A DNA stretch of 64,000 nt. Origin: Paraburkholderia unamae. Its GTDB lineage: Bacteria > Pseudomonadota > Gammaproteobacteria > Burkholderiales > Burkholderiaceae. Below are positions 27,123 through 36,239 of the stretch, piece after piece. The notes beneath the pieces are model-generated. The model worked only from the letters and a program-made list of their open reading frames with translations. It was not told the DNA's origin and ran no database searches. How positions within the stretch are numbered: position 1 is the first letter of the stretch; every line of letters begins with the position of its first letter. The stretch spans positions 1 to 64,000 of the forward strand of contig NZ_QLSU01000047.1 in NCBI RefSeq assembly GCF_003268775.1, in the 5' to 3' direction. The position numbers and the translations under genes were made by a program.

Positions 27123-28940
27123 GTGAGCACGGACAACGGGACCCATTCTGCCGGCGCACAGATGACGCTCGTCACCCCAAAGGGCGCGCGCGTGGACAGC
27201 GTGCGCTATCCCGACATCGCCGACCTGATGTCGCGCTTGCGCTTCGCGCCCGAAGACGGCCGCATCTGGCTCGACGAACAGCGCATGCTGCTGCTTCATG
27301 CCGAGTCGATGGGCTCCTTGAGGCGCGAACTGATCGACAGCCTCGGCATCGACACCGCGCGCGGACTGCTCACGAGAATGGGCTACAACTCGGGCGCGCG
27401 CGACGCCGAACTGGCGCGGCGCGTGCGGCCCGACAACAGCATCATGGACATGTTCGCGGTCGGCCCGCAGTTGCATATGCTCGAAGGCGTGACCGCCGTC
27501 GAGGCCGTTCACGTGGAAATCGACGTCGAAAAGGGCGTGTACCACGGCGAATTCATCTGGAAGAACTGCTCCGAAGACGAAGAGCACGTGCGCATTTATG
27601 GCATTGGCGTCGAGCCTGTCTGCTGGACGCAGATCGGCTACGCCTGCGGCTACACGAGCGTATTCATGGGCCGCCCCATCCTCTATCGCGAAGTGGAATG
27701 CCGGGGGCTCGGGCAGCCGCATTGCCGGATCATCGGCAAACCAATCGAGGAATGGGGCGAGGAAGCCGCCAACGATATCCGCTTCCTGCAAGCGCAATCG
27801 TTCACCCAGGGTCTTTCGGCGGCCAGCGCGCAGCGCGGCGCAGTCCCGGGCCTGGGTCAGCGCCCCACGCCCACGGCTTTCGGCGACAGCAACATGGTGG
27901 GCGCGTCGCCCGGCTTCAATGCGGTCTGCCACATGATCCGCCGCGTGGCCGGCACCGACGCCACGGTGCTCTTTCTCGGCGAGAGCGGCGTGGGCAAGGA
28001 AGTGTGCGCCCGGACCCTGCATCGCATCAGCCGACGCAAGGACGGGCCGTTCGTCGCCGTCAACTGCGCCGCCATTCCCGAGGCGCTGGTGGAGTCCGAA
28101 CTGTTCGGCGTGGAAAAGGGCGGCTTCACCGACGCCACCCAAAGCCGTCCGGGCCGCTTCGAACGCGCGAGCGGCGGCACGCTCTTTCTCGACGAAATCG
28201 GCATCCTGAGTCCGACCGCGCAAGGCAAGCTGCTGCGCGCCCTCCAGGAGGGCGAGATCGAGCGGGTGGGCGATACCCAGACCCGCCGCGTGGACGTGCG
28301 GGTGGTCGCCGCGACGAATCTCGACCTCAAGGACGAGATCCGCGCAGGCCGCTTTCGCGAGGACCTCTACTTCCGGCTCAACGTCTTTCCGATTCGCGTG
28401 CCTTCGTTGCGCGAGCGGCGCGAGGATCTTCCGGTCCTGCTCAACCACGTGCTCCACAAATACCGCGAACGCCACGCGCGCGAGGTCACGGGCTTTACGA
28501 GCCGCGCCATCGACGCCCTGCTCAGCTATGGCTGGCCGGGCAACATCCGCGAAATGGAAAATATCGTCGAGCGCGGCGTGATCCTCGCGCCCGAAGGCGG
28601 GTCGATCGACATCGGCCATCTCTTCATCAGCGGCGAGACGATCGAAACGACCCTGTTCGGACTGGACGCGAGCGGCGCGCTCTCCCCAACCGGCTCGCTG
28701 CTCGCGCAGATGGAGAACCGCGCGGGAACGGAAACCGACCGCATCAGCCGCAAGGTGAACAGTCTGCTCATGGGGCTCGCGGGCGATGCCGAACCCACGT
28801 CGCTGGACGATATCGAAACGGCGCTGCTCAAGAGCGCGGTGCGCCAGGCCGGCGGCAACCTCTCCGCGGCGGCCCGCGCGCTGGGCATTACGCGGGCGCA
28901 GCTTGTCTATCGTCTGAAGAGTCGCGGCTTGCGTGTGTGA
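27123..28940 (+). CDS. XylR/DmpR-type sigma-54-dependent activator
   Basis: A 605-residue protein with the order: XylR_N sensory domain (~30-140), V4R domain (~145-205, with Cys149, Cys193 and Cys201 available for zinc), AAA+ sigma-54 interaction domain (~257-490; Walker A GESGVGKE 286-293, Walker B TLFLDEI), and a C-terminal Fis-type HTH (AARALGITRAQLVYRLKSRG). The loop that touches sigma-54, normally GAFTGA, reads GGFTDA (333-338). Members sense aromatic compounds and activate -24/-12 promoters. The start is GTG with GGAGG upstream. No catabolic operon is adjacent, so its target lies elsewhere or is not obvious. Confidence 0.92.
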   Translation: MSTDNGTHSAGAQMTLVTPKGARVDSVRYPDIADLMSRLRFAPEDGRIWLDEQRMLLLHAESMGSLRRELIDSLGIDTARGLLTRMGYNSGARDAELARRVRPDNSIMDMFAVGPQLHMLEGVTAVEAVHVEIDVEKGVYHGEFIWKNCSEDEEHVRIYGIGVEPVCWTQIGYACGYTSVFMGRPILYREVECRGLGQPHCRIIGKPIEEWGEEAANDIRFLQAQSFTQGLSAASAQRGAVPGLGQRPTPTAFGDSNMVGASPGFNAVCHMIRRVAGTDATVLFLGESGVGKEVCARTLHRISRRKDGPFVAVNCAAIPEALVESELFGVEKGGFTDATQSRPGRFERASGGTLFLDEIGILSPTAQGKLLRALQEGEIERVGDTQTRRVDVRVVAATNLDLKDEIRAGRFREDLYFRLNVFPIRVPSLRERREDLPVLLNHVLHKYRERHAREVTGFTSRAIDALLSYGWPGNIREMENIVERGVILAPEGGSIDIGHLFISGETIETTLFGLDASGALSPTGSLLAQMENRAGTETDRISRKVNSLLMGLAGDAEPTSLDDIETALLKSAVRQAGGNLSAAARALGITRAQLVYRLKSRGLRV

Positions 28941-28993
28941 GCATGCGGGCCTTCGCCTGCCTGTGTCACGCGAGCGCCGCGCTCAAGCCACGC

Positions 28994-29242
28994 TCAACCT
29001 GCGATGGACAACCGCCCCATGGAGAGCCGGGTTTCTCCCGGCGGGAAGATGTACCAGCCGCCGTCGTCGTGACGGAAAAAGAACATACCGACTTCACCCA
29101 TGGCACAGACCGTACTGACATAGACACACGACCGCCTGCGCTTCGGACCCTGAGCATGCCGCGTGATGCTCACCTGCATGTCGGGATGCAAGGCGAGCCA
29201 TTTCTCGGCCATGGCTCGCAATGACCCTGGTTTCCCGTACAT
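28994..29242 (-). CDS. Small protein, function unknown
   Basis: An 82-residue protein with a compact sequence pattern (KPGSLRAMAEKWLALHP, then SVCAMG-like and GWYIFPPGETRL). It is predicted soluble, with no signal peptide. Tandem ATGs at 29245 and 29242 follow a GGGAG ribosome site; the second has the better spacing. It lies downstream of a second small gene on the same strand that has the same kind of start. I do not recognise the family. Confidence 0.6.
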   Translation of the reverse strand: MYGKPGSLRAMAEKWLALHPDMQVSITRHAQGPKRRRSCVYVSTVCAMGEVGMFFFRHDDGGWYIFPPGETRLSMGRLSIAG

Positions 29243-29334
29243 CATCGTCTCCCTTCCCGCCAATCCCACTGTTCCCACGATTGCCTCGCTGACTGTCACC
29301 GCGCCTCGCCTCGGCGCTTCAGTGCCTCAATGCT

Positions 29335-29664
29335 TCAGTGCCGCGTGCCCGGCAGATACGTCTCCAGCGCCCACGCGACGCCACGTTCCGGTTCGTCGGC
29401 CGTCACTTGACCCGCGATCGCCAGCCTGGAGAGGATCTGCGAGATCAGGAGGCATTCGGTGGCGTCGATCTCGGCCGCGTGCCATCGATCCAGGTCGAGC
29501 AGGCTTTGCCGCAACGTGCGCAGCCCGTGCTCGCTGCCCTCGACGAGCGGCCACGCATGCATGAGGTACGCAAGCGGCAGCACGCTCCGGTGCTCGCAAA
29601 ACGAGTCGAACAGCTGCGTGCACAGCGCGTTGAGTTCTTCGGGTCCCGGCGTACTGTTCATCAT
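29335..29664 (-). CDS. Small helical protein, function unknown
   Basis: A 109-residue acidic, probably all-helical protein (EELNALCTQLFDSFCEHRSVL, HGLRTLRQSLLDLDRWHAAE, TECLLISQILSRL) with no signal peptide or membrane span. It starts at tandem ATGs behind GGGAGA. It is probably in one transcript with the 82-residue gene 90 bp downstream. Function is unknown. Confidence 0.65.
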   Translation of the reverse strand: MMNSTPGPEELNALCTQLFDSFCEHRSVLPLAYLMHAWPLVEGSEHGLRTLRQSLLDLDRWHAAEIDATECLLISQILSRLAIAGQVTADEPERGVAWALETYLPGTRH

Positions 29665-30179
29665 GTCTCCCGCATCCAGCGTCTCTGATTGGCATCACCA
29701 CTTCGCGGCGCACAGGGCGTCGATCCGCTTGCCGGCCAGTGAACCGCCTGGCCATCTGGCGTTTTGATCGAACCGCCGGCTCCACGCCATGTCATGCAAT
29801 GGACATGCCATGCAGGCCCGCCCACGCGCAGACGGACCGGCGGCCTTGGCGAGACGGCATGCACAGCCAGTGCAAGCCCCTGTTAGCCAGGCGAAGGAAT
29901 CGATGAAATGAGCGAATACGGCCCGCAATGGGCCGCCCGGACTTGATCAAACGATGAAGCGACGGGCCCGAGCGCATCGGCGGAGGACGGAAAAGCGGCA
30001 TGAGGGCGGCCGGGCATCGATCAGACGAAAGCCTCGCCGCCCCGGGAGGCGAATGCGCTGACGAATACGCGGATCGGCGCAGGTGTCGCATATTGTCGCA
30101 ACTCACGCGAACAGCACCTGCGCCAGTCTGGAGCAATGGCTTGCCGCTGACTCCCTGCTCATCCATCGCGCCGCGCCGG
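29665..30179. other. Intergenic region, nothing recognised
   Basis: 515 bp between the small unknown genes and the hydrolase gene, all on the minus strand. Open frames here look random (Arg/Pro/Ala-rich) and lack ribosome sites. I see no clear terminator or RNA gene. Confidence 0.4.
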
Positions 30180-31064
30180 TTAGAGCGCGTCGATCCAGGC
30201 GCTCACCGCGACGTTCACGTCGTCGCTGCGGTCCTGCATGATCCAGTGGCCCGTGTTGTCCCACACGTCGACTTTCGATTTCGGATGCGCAAACCAGGTC
30301 CGCATGCGCGCGGCCTGCTCGGGGTCGCGGCACAAATGCCTGACGGGAACCGTGAGGCGCTTGCAAAACGTGGCGCTGGCCTCGCCAATGCCGACCTGAT
30401 CCGCGCCGAAGAACAGGGGCGCGAAGGACTCGCGCACGACATGCGCGGGCATGCCCTGGACGCGCCTTGTGTGCCAGCGCTTGTAGGCCGGATCGGTGCT
30501 GCGGTCATAGACAAGCTCGAACAGCGCGGGAACCACTACGCCGGGGTCGCCTATGTCCAGATCGTGGCTGGTTTTTGCAAAGCCCTCGCCAACGGCTTCC
30601 GAAAAGCCCAGGGCGCCGTCCACGGATACCACGGCGCTCACCAGGTCCGGCCGCTTCGCGGCGAGCCGGGCGGCGATCTGCCCGCCCATCGAATGCCCCA
30701 CGATCACGAACGGCTCGCCGGGATACCGGCTCTCGATCAGCGCCTCGACATCCGAAACATAGTCGGCGGGCGTGTAGCCGCCTTGCGGCTCGACCTCCGA
30801 CCGGCCATGCCCCCGCAGATCGACGGCAACGACCCGGTAACGCGTTTCGAAGTACGGCAGTTGCCAGCTCCAGTCATGGGAATCGCAAGTCCAGCCGTGG
30901 AGAAACATCACGTTGCGGCCTTTGCCGCGCTGCGTCGCGAACAGCGTTGCGGGCGACCCGGACGCCGCCAGTGCCGGGCGCTCGCCCAGCACGCCGGCCA
31001 CGACCGCCGCGCCGGCGGCCTTCAGCACGCCTCGGCGGGAAAGTTCGCTTTCCATGATTTCCAT
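30180..31064 (-). CDS. Alpha/beta hydrolase with Tat-type leader
   Basis: A 294-residue hydrolase. The leader has a twin-arginine motif (LSRRGVLKAAGAAVVAG, residues 9-25), so it is likely exported. The alpha/beta fold shows the oxyanion HGWT, nucleophile Ser125 in GHSMGG, and the catalytic His in NTGHW near residue 275. It resembles non-haem peroxidase/epoxide-hydrolase-like enzymes. It is divergent from an HxlR regulator, with a palindromic operator candidate between them, so expression is probably induced by a toxic small molecule. Confidence 0.88.
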   Translation of the reverse strand: MEIMESELSRRGVLKAAGAAVVAGVLGERPALAASGSPATLFATQRGKGRNVMFLHGWTCDSHDWSWQLPYFETRYRVVAVDLRGHGRSEVEPQGGYTPADYVSDVEALIESRYPGEPFVIVGHSMGGQIAARLAAKRPDLVSAVVSVDGALGFSEAVGEGFAKTSHDLDIGDPGVVVPALFELVYDRSTDPAYKRWHTRRVQGMPAHVVRESFAPLFFGADQVGIGEASATFCKRLTVPVRHLCRDPEQAARMRTWFAHPKSKVDVWDNTGHWIMQDRSDDVNVAVSAWIDAL

Positions 31065-31194
31065 TCGATATCCTTATTAATTTCACTTGAATCCACTGCA
31101 CATTGGGTTTGGCCACCGGGTTTGACCACTTCGCGCGGCGCGCGAAGCAGATGACCTGGGGTTATGTTATACGTTGGATATCTAAGGTCAATTA

Positions 31195-31210
31195 CGCACC
31201 TTAAGGTGCG
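31195..31210. promoter_or_regulatory. Perfect 16-bp palindrome, candidate HxlR operator
   Basis: CGCACC-TTAA-GGTGCG is a perfect 16-bp dyad, 24 bp upstream of the HxlR-family gene and about 130 bp upstream of the divergent hydrolase. A partial extra copy (TAAGGT) lies 11 bp to its left. Confidence 0.6.
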
Positions 31211-31233
31211 CAGATATACAGGAGGATACCGGG

Positions 31234-31608
31234 ATGGCTTGCGAGGTTGATGAAGTCTTCTTTGCGGACTGCGCCGCACGTTCGTTTTTCGACCAGGTGG
31301 CGAACAAATGGTCGGTGATGATACTCACGCTGCTCACGGCGAAACCAACGCGCTTCAATGAAATCAAGCGCCGGCTGGAAGGTGTCACGCACAAGGCGCT
31401 TACGCAGGCCCTGAGGCGTCTCGAACGCAATGGCCTGATCGCGCGGCGGGTGCTCAATACCTCGCCGGTGGCCGTGGAATACTCGATCACGGAACTCGGG
31501 CGCACCCTGCAAATTCCGTTCGGCGCGGTTTATGCATGGTCGCTCGAACACTTGCGCGATATCGAGCAGGCGCAACTGGCCTATGACCAGCATGAATTAC
31601 GAGGGTAA
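31234..31608 (+). CDS. HxlR-family transcriptional regulator
   Basis: A 124-residue winged-helix protein of the HxlR/MarR-like type (NKWSVMILTLLTAKPTRFNEIKRRLEGVTHKALTQALRRLERNGLI). The N-terminal Cys residues (CEVDE, DCAARS) are compatible with thiol or aldehyde sensing, as in YodB/HxlR members. It likely binds the palindrome 24 bp upstream and controls itself and the divergent hydrolase. Confidence 0.92.
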   Translation: MACEVDEVFFADCAARSFFDQVANKWSVMILTLLTAKPTRFNEIKRRLEGVTHKALTQALRRLERNGLIARRVLNTSPVAVEYSITELGRTLQIPFGAVYAWSLEHLRDIEQAQLAYDQHELRG

Positions 31609-31916
31609 TGGAAGGTAGGCGCCGGAAAACCGGGGCGCGCGCAACCATTGGCCGGCGCGCGCCTGCACCGCCCTCTCGCGGCTGTCATCATCGATTTCGA
31701 CACCCAAAAATCACAGTACGTATTTGCGTGGTAACTTCAAAAAAACTTACTTATTATTACCTCATTAATTCGCAGTGCAGATTTGCTAACGTCTTTTTGA
31801 GCGTCGTTTCCGTACTTGATTATGCGCAGTGAGTGTGCCGTTTCAATCCGGCTATTCACGAGCATCAAAAAATAGCAACGACCACGCCAAATCCGTTCGA
31901 ACTCGAAACGGTGCAA
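31609..31916. other. AT-rich leader region of the autotransporter gene
   Basis: 308 bp with a strongly AT-rich block near 31715-31800, unusual for this window. It probably holds the promoter of the large autotransporter gene. No ORF or terminator was recognised. Confidence 0.45.
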
Positions 31917-34900
31917 ATGGAGGACGAATTGACGAATAGACGCAATCCGCCCATGCAGTTTGCTGTCTCGTTCAATCCGCTTAGCCGCGCCATGCGAAAT
32001 GGTTGCGCGCTCCATCACGCTTCCCGGCCGCATCGCCGTTCGCGCTTGCGCGTCATACCCGCGTCAATTAGCGCGTGGCTCGCGCTGTGCGCCGTCCCGG
32101 CCCAGGCGCAATACGATATTGTGATTGGCCCGGGGTTCTACAATTATTCGCAGAAGTTCAACCAGAAAAGCGGTCAGATCGTCGGCTCGACGACGATCGA
32201 TCCCACGCCGCCCTATCCCGCCAACCTGGGTGGCCCGGGGGTCTCGGTGGAAATCGGCGGATCGGCAATTATTCAGCCCGATGCGGGAAGCACGCCGGGC
32301 AACATCAACATTTACTCGCACTATCGAAGCGGCGCGCCCAACGACGGGCTTTATGTGTCGAGCGGTTCACTGACAATAAGCGGCAGCGTTCACGGCTACG
32401 GTACCTACGTGAGCACCGACGGTCAGGATGTCTATGGCATCTACGCGCCATTCTCGTCCTCGCAAGCCGTAGCGACCACGCTGGATGCCACCAACCTTTA
32501 CGTCACCACGGCGGGCAATGGCGCGATCGGCATTCGCGCCTATGGCACGTCGATGGGCGCGCCCGTCATCACGCTACGCGACTCTTCCATCACCACCGCG
32601 AGCGGCTTTACCTCGGCGTACGGCATCTATGCCTGGGCGGGGCCCACCATCAACCTGATCGACACGGCCGTGAGCGCGCTGGGCACGTCGACGTACGGCA
32701 TCGTGTCGTCGGCGTCGACGATCAACCTCACCAACGGTTCGGTCACCACCGTCGCGCCGAGCGCCTACGCGATGTATGTCTACAGCGGCTCGAAGCTCAC
32801 GGTGAACGGCACCGCCATCAACACGAGCGGCACCTCGGGCATCGGGCTGTATGAATCGGGCGGCTCCAGCGCCACGCTCACGAACGCGCAATTCTCCACG
32901 ACCGGCGCCAACGCGCACGGCATTTACAGCACGGGCGCCACGCTTTCGGCCGATGGCGGCGCCATTACGACGACCGGCTCGGGCGCGCACGGCGTGTGGC
33001 TCACAGGCGGCGCGAGCGCCAGCATAAGCGACATGAACATCGAAACGCGCGGCGCTTCGGCGCGCGGCGTCTACGTGAACGGCGCGGGCACGACGGCGTC
33101 GCTGGCCGGCGACCGGATCTCGACCCTCGCCGACAACGGCTACGGCGTGTACGCGGTCACCAACGTCGCCGTGAAGTTGCAGGACACCAGCGTCTCTACA
33201 CTGGGTGCGACCGCCTATGGCATCTATGCCGGCACGGCCTCGACCCTCGACATGAGCGGCGGCGGCGTTTCGACAACGGGCAACACCGCGCATGCCGTGT
33301 GGCTCGCGAGCGCAAGCAGCGGCACGATTGCGGACGCAACCATTTCCACGAGCGGCGCAGCGGCTCGCGGCGTCTACGTCAACGGCGACGGCACGAACGC
33401 GCCGCTGACCGACGACCGCGTTTCGACATCGGGCGACACCGCCTATGGCGTGTACGGCACGTCGAGCGCGGCCCTCGCCATGCAAGGCGGCAGCGTCGCG
33501 ACGAACGGCGCGAACGCCTACGCCGTCTGGCTCTCGGGCGCGGCCAACGGCACGCTGGCGGGCACGACGATCTCCACGACGGGCGGCAACGCCTATGGCC
33601 TGCTCGTCGGCGGCTCCGCTGCAAGCGCAACGGCCACGGATGTCACGGTGAACACCACGGGCGGCGGCGCGGCGGGCTACTACGTCTGGACCACCGGCCT
33701 CCTGCATGCCTATGGCGGCAGCGTGAGCACGAGCGGCGCGAACGCGGCGGGCATCGTCGTCGACGGGTTGTCTAGCGCCACACTCGATCGCGACGCCAAC
33801 GGCGCGGGCATGAGCGTGACGGCGGCCGGTGCGAACGGCAACGCGGTGCGCGTCTCCAATGGCGGCACCTTCACGGCCACGGGCGCGTCGCTGCACGCGC
33901 GAGGTGCGAACGGCAACGGCCTCTCTCTCGTCGGCACGGCAACGACGGCCGCGGCCGCGAGCCCCGCCGACCCGGCGGTCGGCGACACGCCGGGGGCCGA
34001 CACGACGCCAGTGCCCACCGCTGTCGCAGCGCCCGTGGAGGCGGCGGCAGCCCGCGTCGCCGCGGCTGTCGTGCACGCCGCCGGGCCAGTGGAAACCGTC
34101 ACGCTGAACGACACGACGGTGCAGTCCGACAACGCCGCGGGCATTACTGCCGCGGGCGGCATCGCCAACGTCGCGCTCACAGGCTCCACGATAACGGGCG
34201 CCACCGCGGCCTTGCAGGCCACGACGACGGGTTCGACACCCTCCACGCTCACGGTCAATGCTTCCGGCTCGACGCTCAACGGCGCGGTGCTGACCGACGC
34301 GGACAGCACGACGGCACTGAGCCTCACCAACGCAAGCCGCTGGAACGTGGGCGGCGACTCCACCCTGACCACGCTGGTCAACGCGAACAGCGTGATCGAC
34401 ATCCTGGCCGCGCCGGGCCAGGTGCAGACGCCGACCACGGCATCGTCGTATCGCGCCGTGAACGTGACGGGCGACTATACCGGCGCGCAGGGCACGCTCG
34501 GCGTGAACACCTGGCTCGATAAAGGCGGCGCGCTCGGCGCGCAATTCACCGACCGCCTGCTCGTGGCGGGCAATGCGTCGGGCACCACGCTCGTCGACGT
34601 CAAGCCCGTGGCCGGCAGTCCCGGCGGCGTCACCTCGCTCACGGGACAGATCACGCACTCCGACGGCATCTCGATCGTGCAGGTTGCGGGCGCATCGAGC
34701 GCGGGCGCGTTCGCGCTGCCCGGCGGCTACGCCGTCGCCCCCGACTCGCCGTATGAATACCGCCTGTACGCATACGGACCCGGCTCCGTGCACGGCACCG
34801 CCGATGCGGCACAGCGCGTGGTGTCCGGCAGCGGCAACGGCTTCTGGGACTACCGGCTGCAAAGCGCGTACGTCACGCCGGAAGGCCCGGTCGATCCCGA

Positions 34901-35987
34901 TGAGCCCGGCGTGCAGCCCGGCCCCGAGCCGCAGCCCGAACCCCATCCCGAACCGAATCCCGAACCGAATCCCGAACCCATTCCTGGGCCGGGCGGCGAA
35001 CTCGACTATCCGATTCCGCCCGACGCACGCCCGGCCGTCGCGCCCCAGGTGGCCGCCTATCTGAGCGCACCGGCCGCGTTCCTCTACGCGGGCATGCTCG
35101 ACATGGACACGCTGCACCGGCGCCTGGGCGAGATACGCGACGACGGCGATCTGGGCCGCGACGGCGGCCCCGCCGAAATGTCCTTCCGCGCCTATGGCGG
35201 CGACTTCAACTACGCGTCGAACATCGGCTTTCAGCAGTTCGGCTACGACATGTCCGGCGATTACAGCGCGATCCAGTTCGGCGCGAACGCGCTCAAGCTG
35301 CGCAACGACAACGGCATCTGGCGCTTCGGTCTCGCGGGTAGCGTGGGATGGCTGCATTTCGAGCCCGATGCCGTCGACGGCCCGAGCAGCAGCCGCTCGA
35401 ACATCTATCGACTCTCAGGGTACGGCACCTACCAGAGCCGCCAGGGCTGGTACTTCGACGGCATTCTTTCCCTCGGCTGGTTCAACGGCGATGTCACGAC
35501 GGGCGCGCGCGGCCAGGCCATGAAGCTTCAAGGCAGTTCGTACGCCGCCTCCGTGGAAGCCGGCTATCCGTTCGCGCTGCCGTATCGCATCAACGTGGAG
35601 CCGCAAATCCAGCTCATCGGCCAGCATCTGGGCTTCCACAATTCGACCGACGTGGACGATCTCGATGTCAACATCGGCTCGCAGAACCAGCTCACAGGTC
35701 GTCTGGGTGTGCGCGTGACGCGTCCCATCGACGTGAGCACCGGACGGCTCACGCCTTACGCCGCCATCGACGTGCTGCATTCCTTCACGAATGGCACGAA
35801 CGTTCAGGTCAGCGACGTGCAGTTCGTGAGCGGCAAGATGGGCGACGCGCTGCAATACTCGCTGGGGATCAGCGGCTCCTATACGCCGAAGCTTTCACTT
35901 TACGGACGCGTCTCGTATCAGCAGCAAATCGGCAATGCGGGATTCCGGGGATGGCTCGTGAACGGCGGGGCCAGGTACCTGTTCTGA
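31917..35987 (+). CDS. Type Va autotransporter (beta-helix passenger, C-terminal beta-barrel)
   Basis: About 1356 residues. An unusually long basic N-terminus leads to a signal sequence that probably ends at AQA before QYD. The passenger (~70-850) is a Gly/Ala/Thr/Ser/Asn-rich beta-helix made of repeats of roughly 30-45 residues (STTGxxAYGIY or ARGVYVNG type). A Pro/Glu linker follows (PGPEPQPEP repeats, near 35,000). The last ~300 residues form the autotransporter barrel, ending in the expected aromatic GGARYLF. It is probably a surface adhesin or biofilm protein. The start is uncertain: the ATG at 31917 lies just before a near-ideal SD (GGAGG), which serves a TTG at 31929; MQFAVSF at 31953 is a third option. 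Confidence 0.88.
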   Translation: MEDELTNRRNPPMQFAVSFNPLSRAMRNGCALHHASRPHRRSRLRVIPASISAWLALCAVPAQAQYDIVIGPGFYNYSQKFNQKSGQIVGSTTIDPTPPYPANLGGPGVSVEIGGSAIIQPDAGSTPGNINIYSHYRSGAPNDGLYVSSGSLTISGSVHGYGTYVSTDGQDVYGIYAPFSSSQAVATTLDATNLYVTTAGNGAIGIRAYGTSMGAPVITLRDSSITTASGFTSAYGIYAWAGPTINLIDTAVSALGTSTYGIVSSASTINLTNGSVTTVAPSAYAMYVYSGSKLTVNGTAINTSGTSGIGLYESGGSSATLTNAQFSTTGANAHGIYSTGATLSADGGAITTTGSGAHGVWLTGGASASISDMNIETRGASARGVYVNGAGTTASLAGDRISTLADNGYGVYAVTNVAVKLQDTSVSTLGATAYGIYAGTASTLDMSGGGVSTTGNTAHAVWLASASSGTIADATISTSGAAARGVYVNGDGTNAPLTDDRVSTSGDTAYGVYGTSSAALAMQGGSVATNGANAYAVWLSGAANGTLAGTTISTTGGNAYGLLVGGSAASATATDVTVNTTGGGAAGYYVWTTGLLHAYGGSVSTSGANAAGIVVDGLSSATLDRDANGAGMSVTAAGANGNAVRVSNGGTFTATGASLHARGANGNGLSLVGTATTAAAASPADPAVGDTPGADTTPVPTAVAAPVEAAAARVAAAVVHAAGPVETVTLNDTTVQSDNAAGITAAGGIANVALTGSTITGATAALQATTTGSTPSTLTVNASGSTLNGAVLTDADSTTALSLTNASRWNVGGDSTLTTLVNANSVIDILAAPGQVQTPTTASSYRAVNVTGDYTGAQGTLGVNTWLDKGGALGAQFTDRLLVAGNASGTTLVDVKPVAGSPGGVTSLTGQITHSDGISIVQVAGASSAGAFALPGGYAVAPDSPYEYRLYAYGPGSVHGTADAAQRVVSGSGNGFWDYRLQSAYVTPEGPVDPDEPGVQPGPEPQPEPHPEPNPEPNPEPIPGPGGELDYPIPPDARPAVAPQVAAYLSAPAAFLYAGMLDMDTLHRRLGEIRDDGDLGRDGGPAEMSFRAYGGDFNYASNIGFQQFGYDMSGDYSAIQFGANALKLRNDNGIWRFGLAGSVGWLHFEPDAVDGPSSSRSNIYRLSGYGTYQSRQGWYFDGILSLGWFNGDVTTGARGQAMKLQGSSYAASVEAGYPFALPYRINVEPQIQLIGQHLGFHNSTDVDDLDVNIGSQNQLTGRLGVRVTRPIDVSTGRLTPYAAIDVLHSFTNGTNVQVSDVQFVSGKMGDALQYSLGISGSYTPKLSLYGRVSYQQQIGNAGFRGWLVNGGARYLF

Positions 35988-36100
35988 GGCGCAATCGTTT
36001 GCTTCGCCTGGCTTCGGCCGCACTTCGTTCGGCCTCGCACGCCTGCGCGCGTTTTCAGGCATTCTAAATGCGCCTTCCCACTTATACTCACTGCGAATCG

Positions 36101-36122
36101 ATACATGATTAATCATATGTAT
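36101..36122. promoter_or_regulatory. Inverted repeat upstream of the Crp/Fnr-type gene
   Basis: TGATTAATCA (36106-36115) is a perfect 10-bp palindrome, flanked by ATACA and TGTAT arms offset by two bases. It lies about 120 bp before the Crp/Fnr gene and 115 bp after the autotransporter stop. It does not fit the TTGAT-N4-ATCAA Fnr box exactly. Confidence 0.35.
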
Positions 36123-36239
36123 GGATTGCGCGGGGTAAAGGACGTGAAAGCGGGATATATCAAGAGGTAGGTAATTTTGGGGACTCCAGAGTAACCCGGG
36201 CGTTGGACCGCGCCTCAAGCGTCGTACATCAGATAAAAA

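Noticed and set aside
27039..28619. A 526-residue minus-strand ORF across the sigma-54 activator
   Set aside because: Ala/His/Asp-rich shadow; the plus-strand activator has complete domains.
29665..30179. Possible small RNA or extra gene in the 515-bp gap
   Set aside because: No terminator, promoter pair or conserved-looking frame could be supported.
32574..35357. A 927-residue minus-strand ORF inside the autotransporter gene
   Set aside because: Compositional shadow (Arg/Ala/Val-rich) of a GC-rich gene on the other strand; the plus-strand frame has signal peptide, passenger and barrel.
36101..36122. Fnr box upstream of the Crp/Fnr-type gene
   Set aside because: The palindrome TGATTAATCA lacks the TTGAT-N4-ATCAA spacing, so I list it only as an unnamed inverted repeat.
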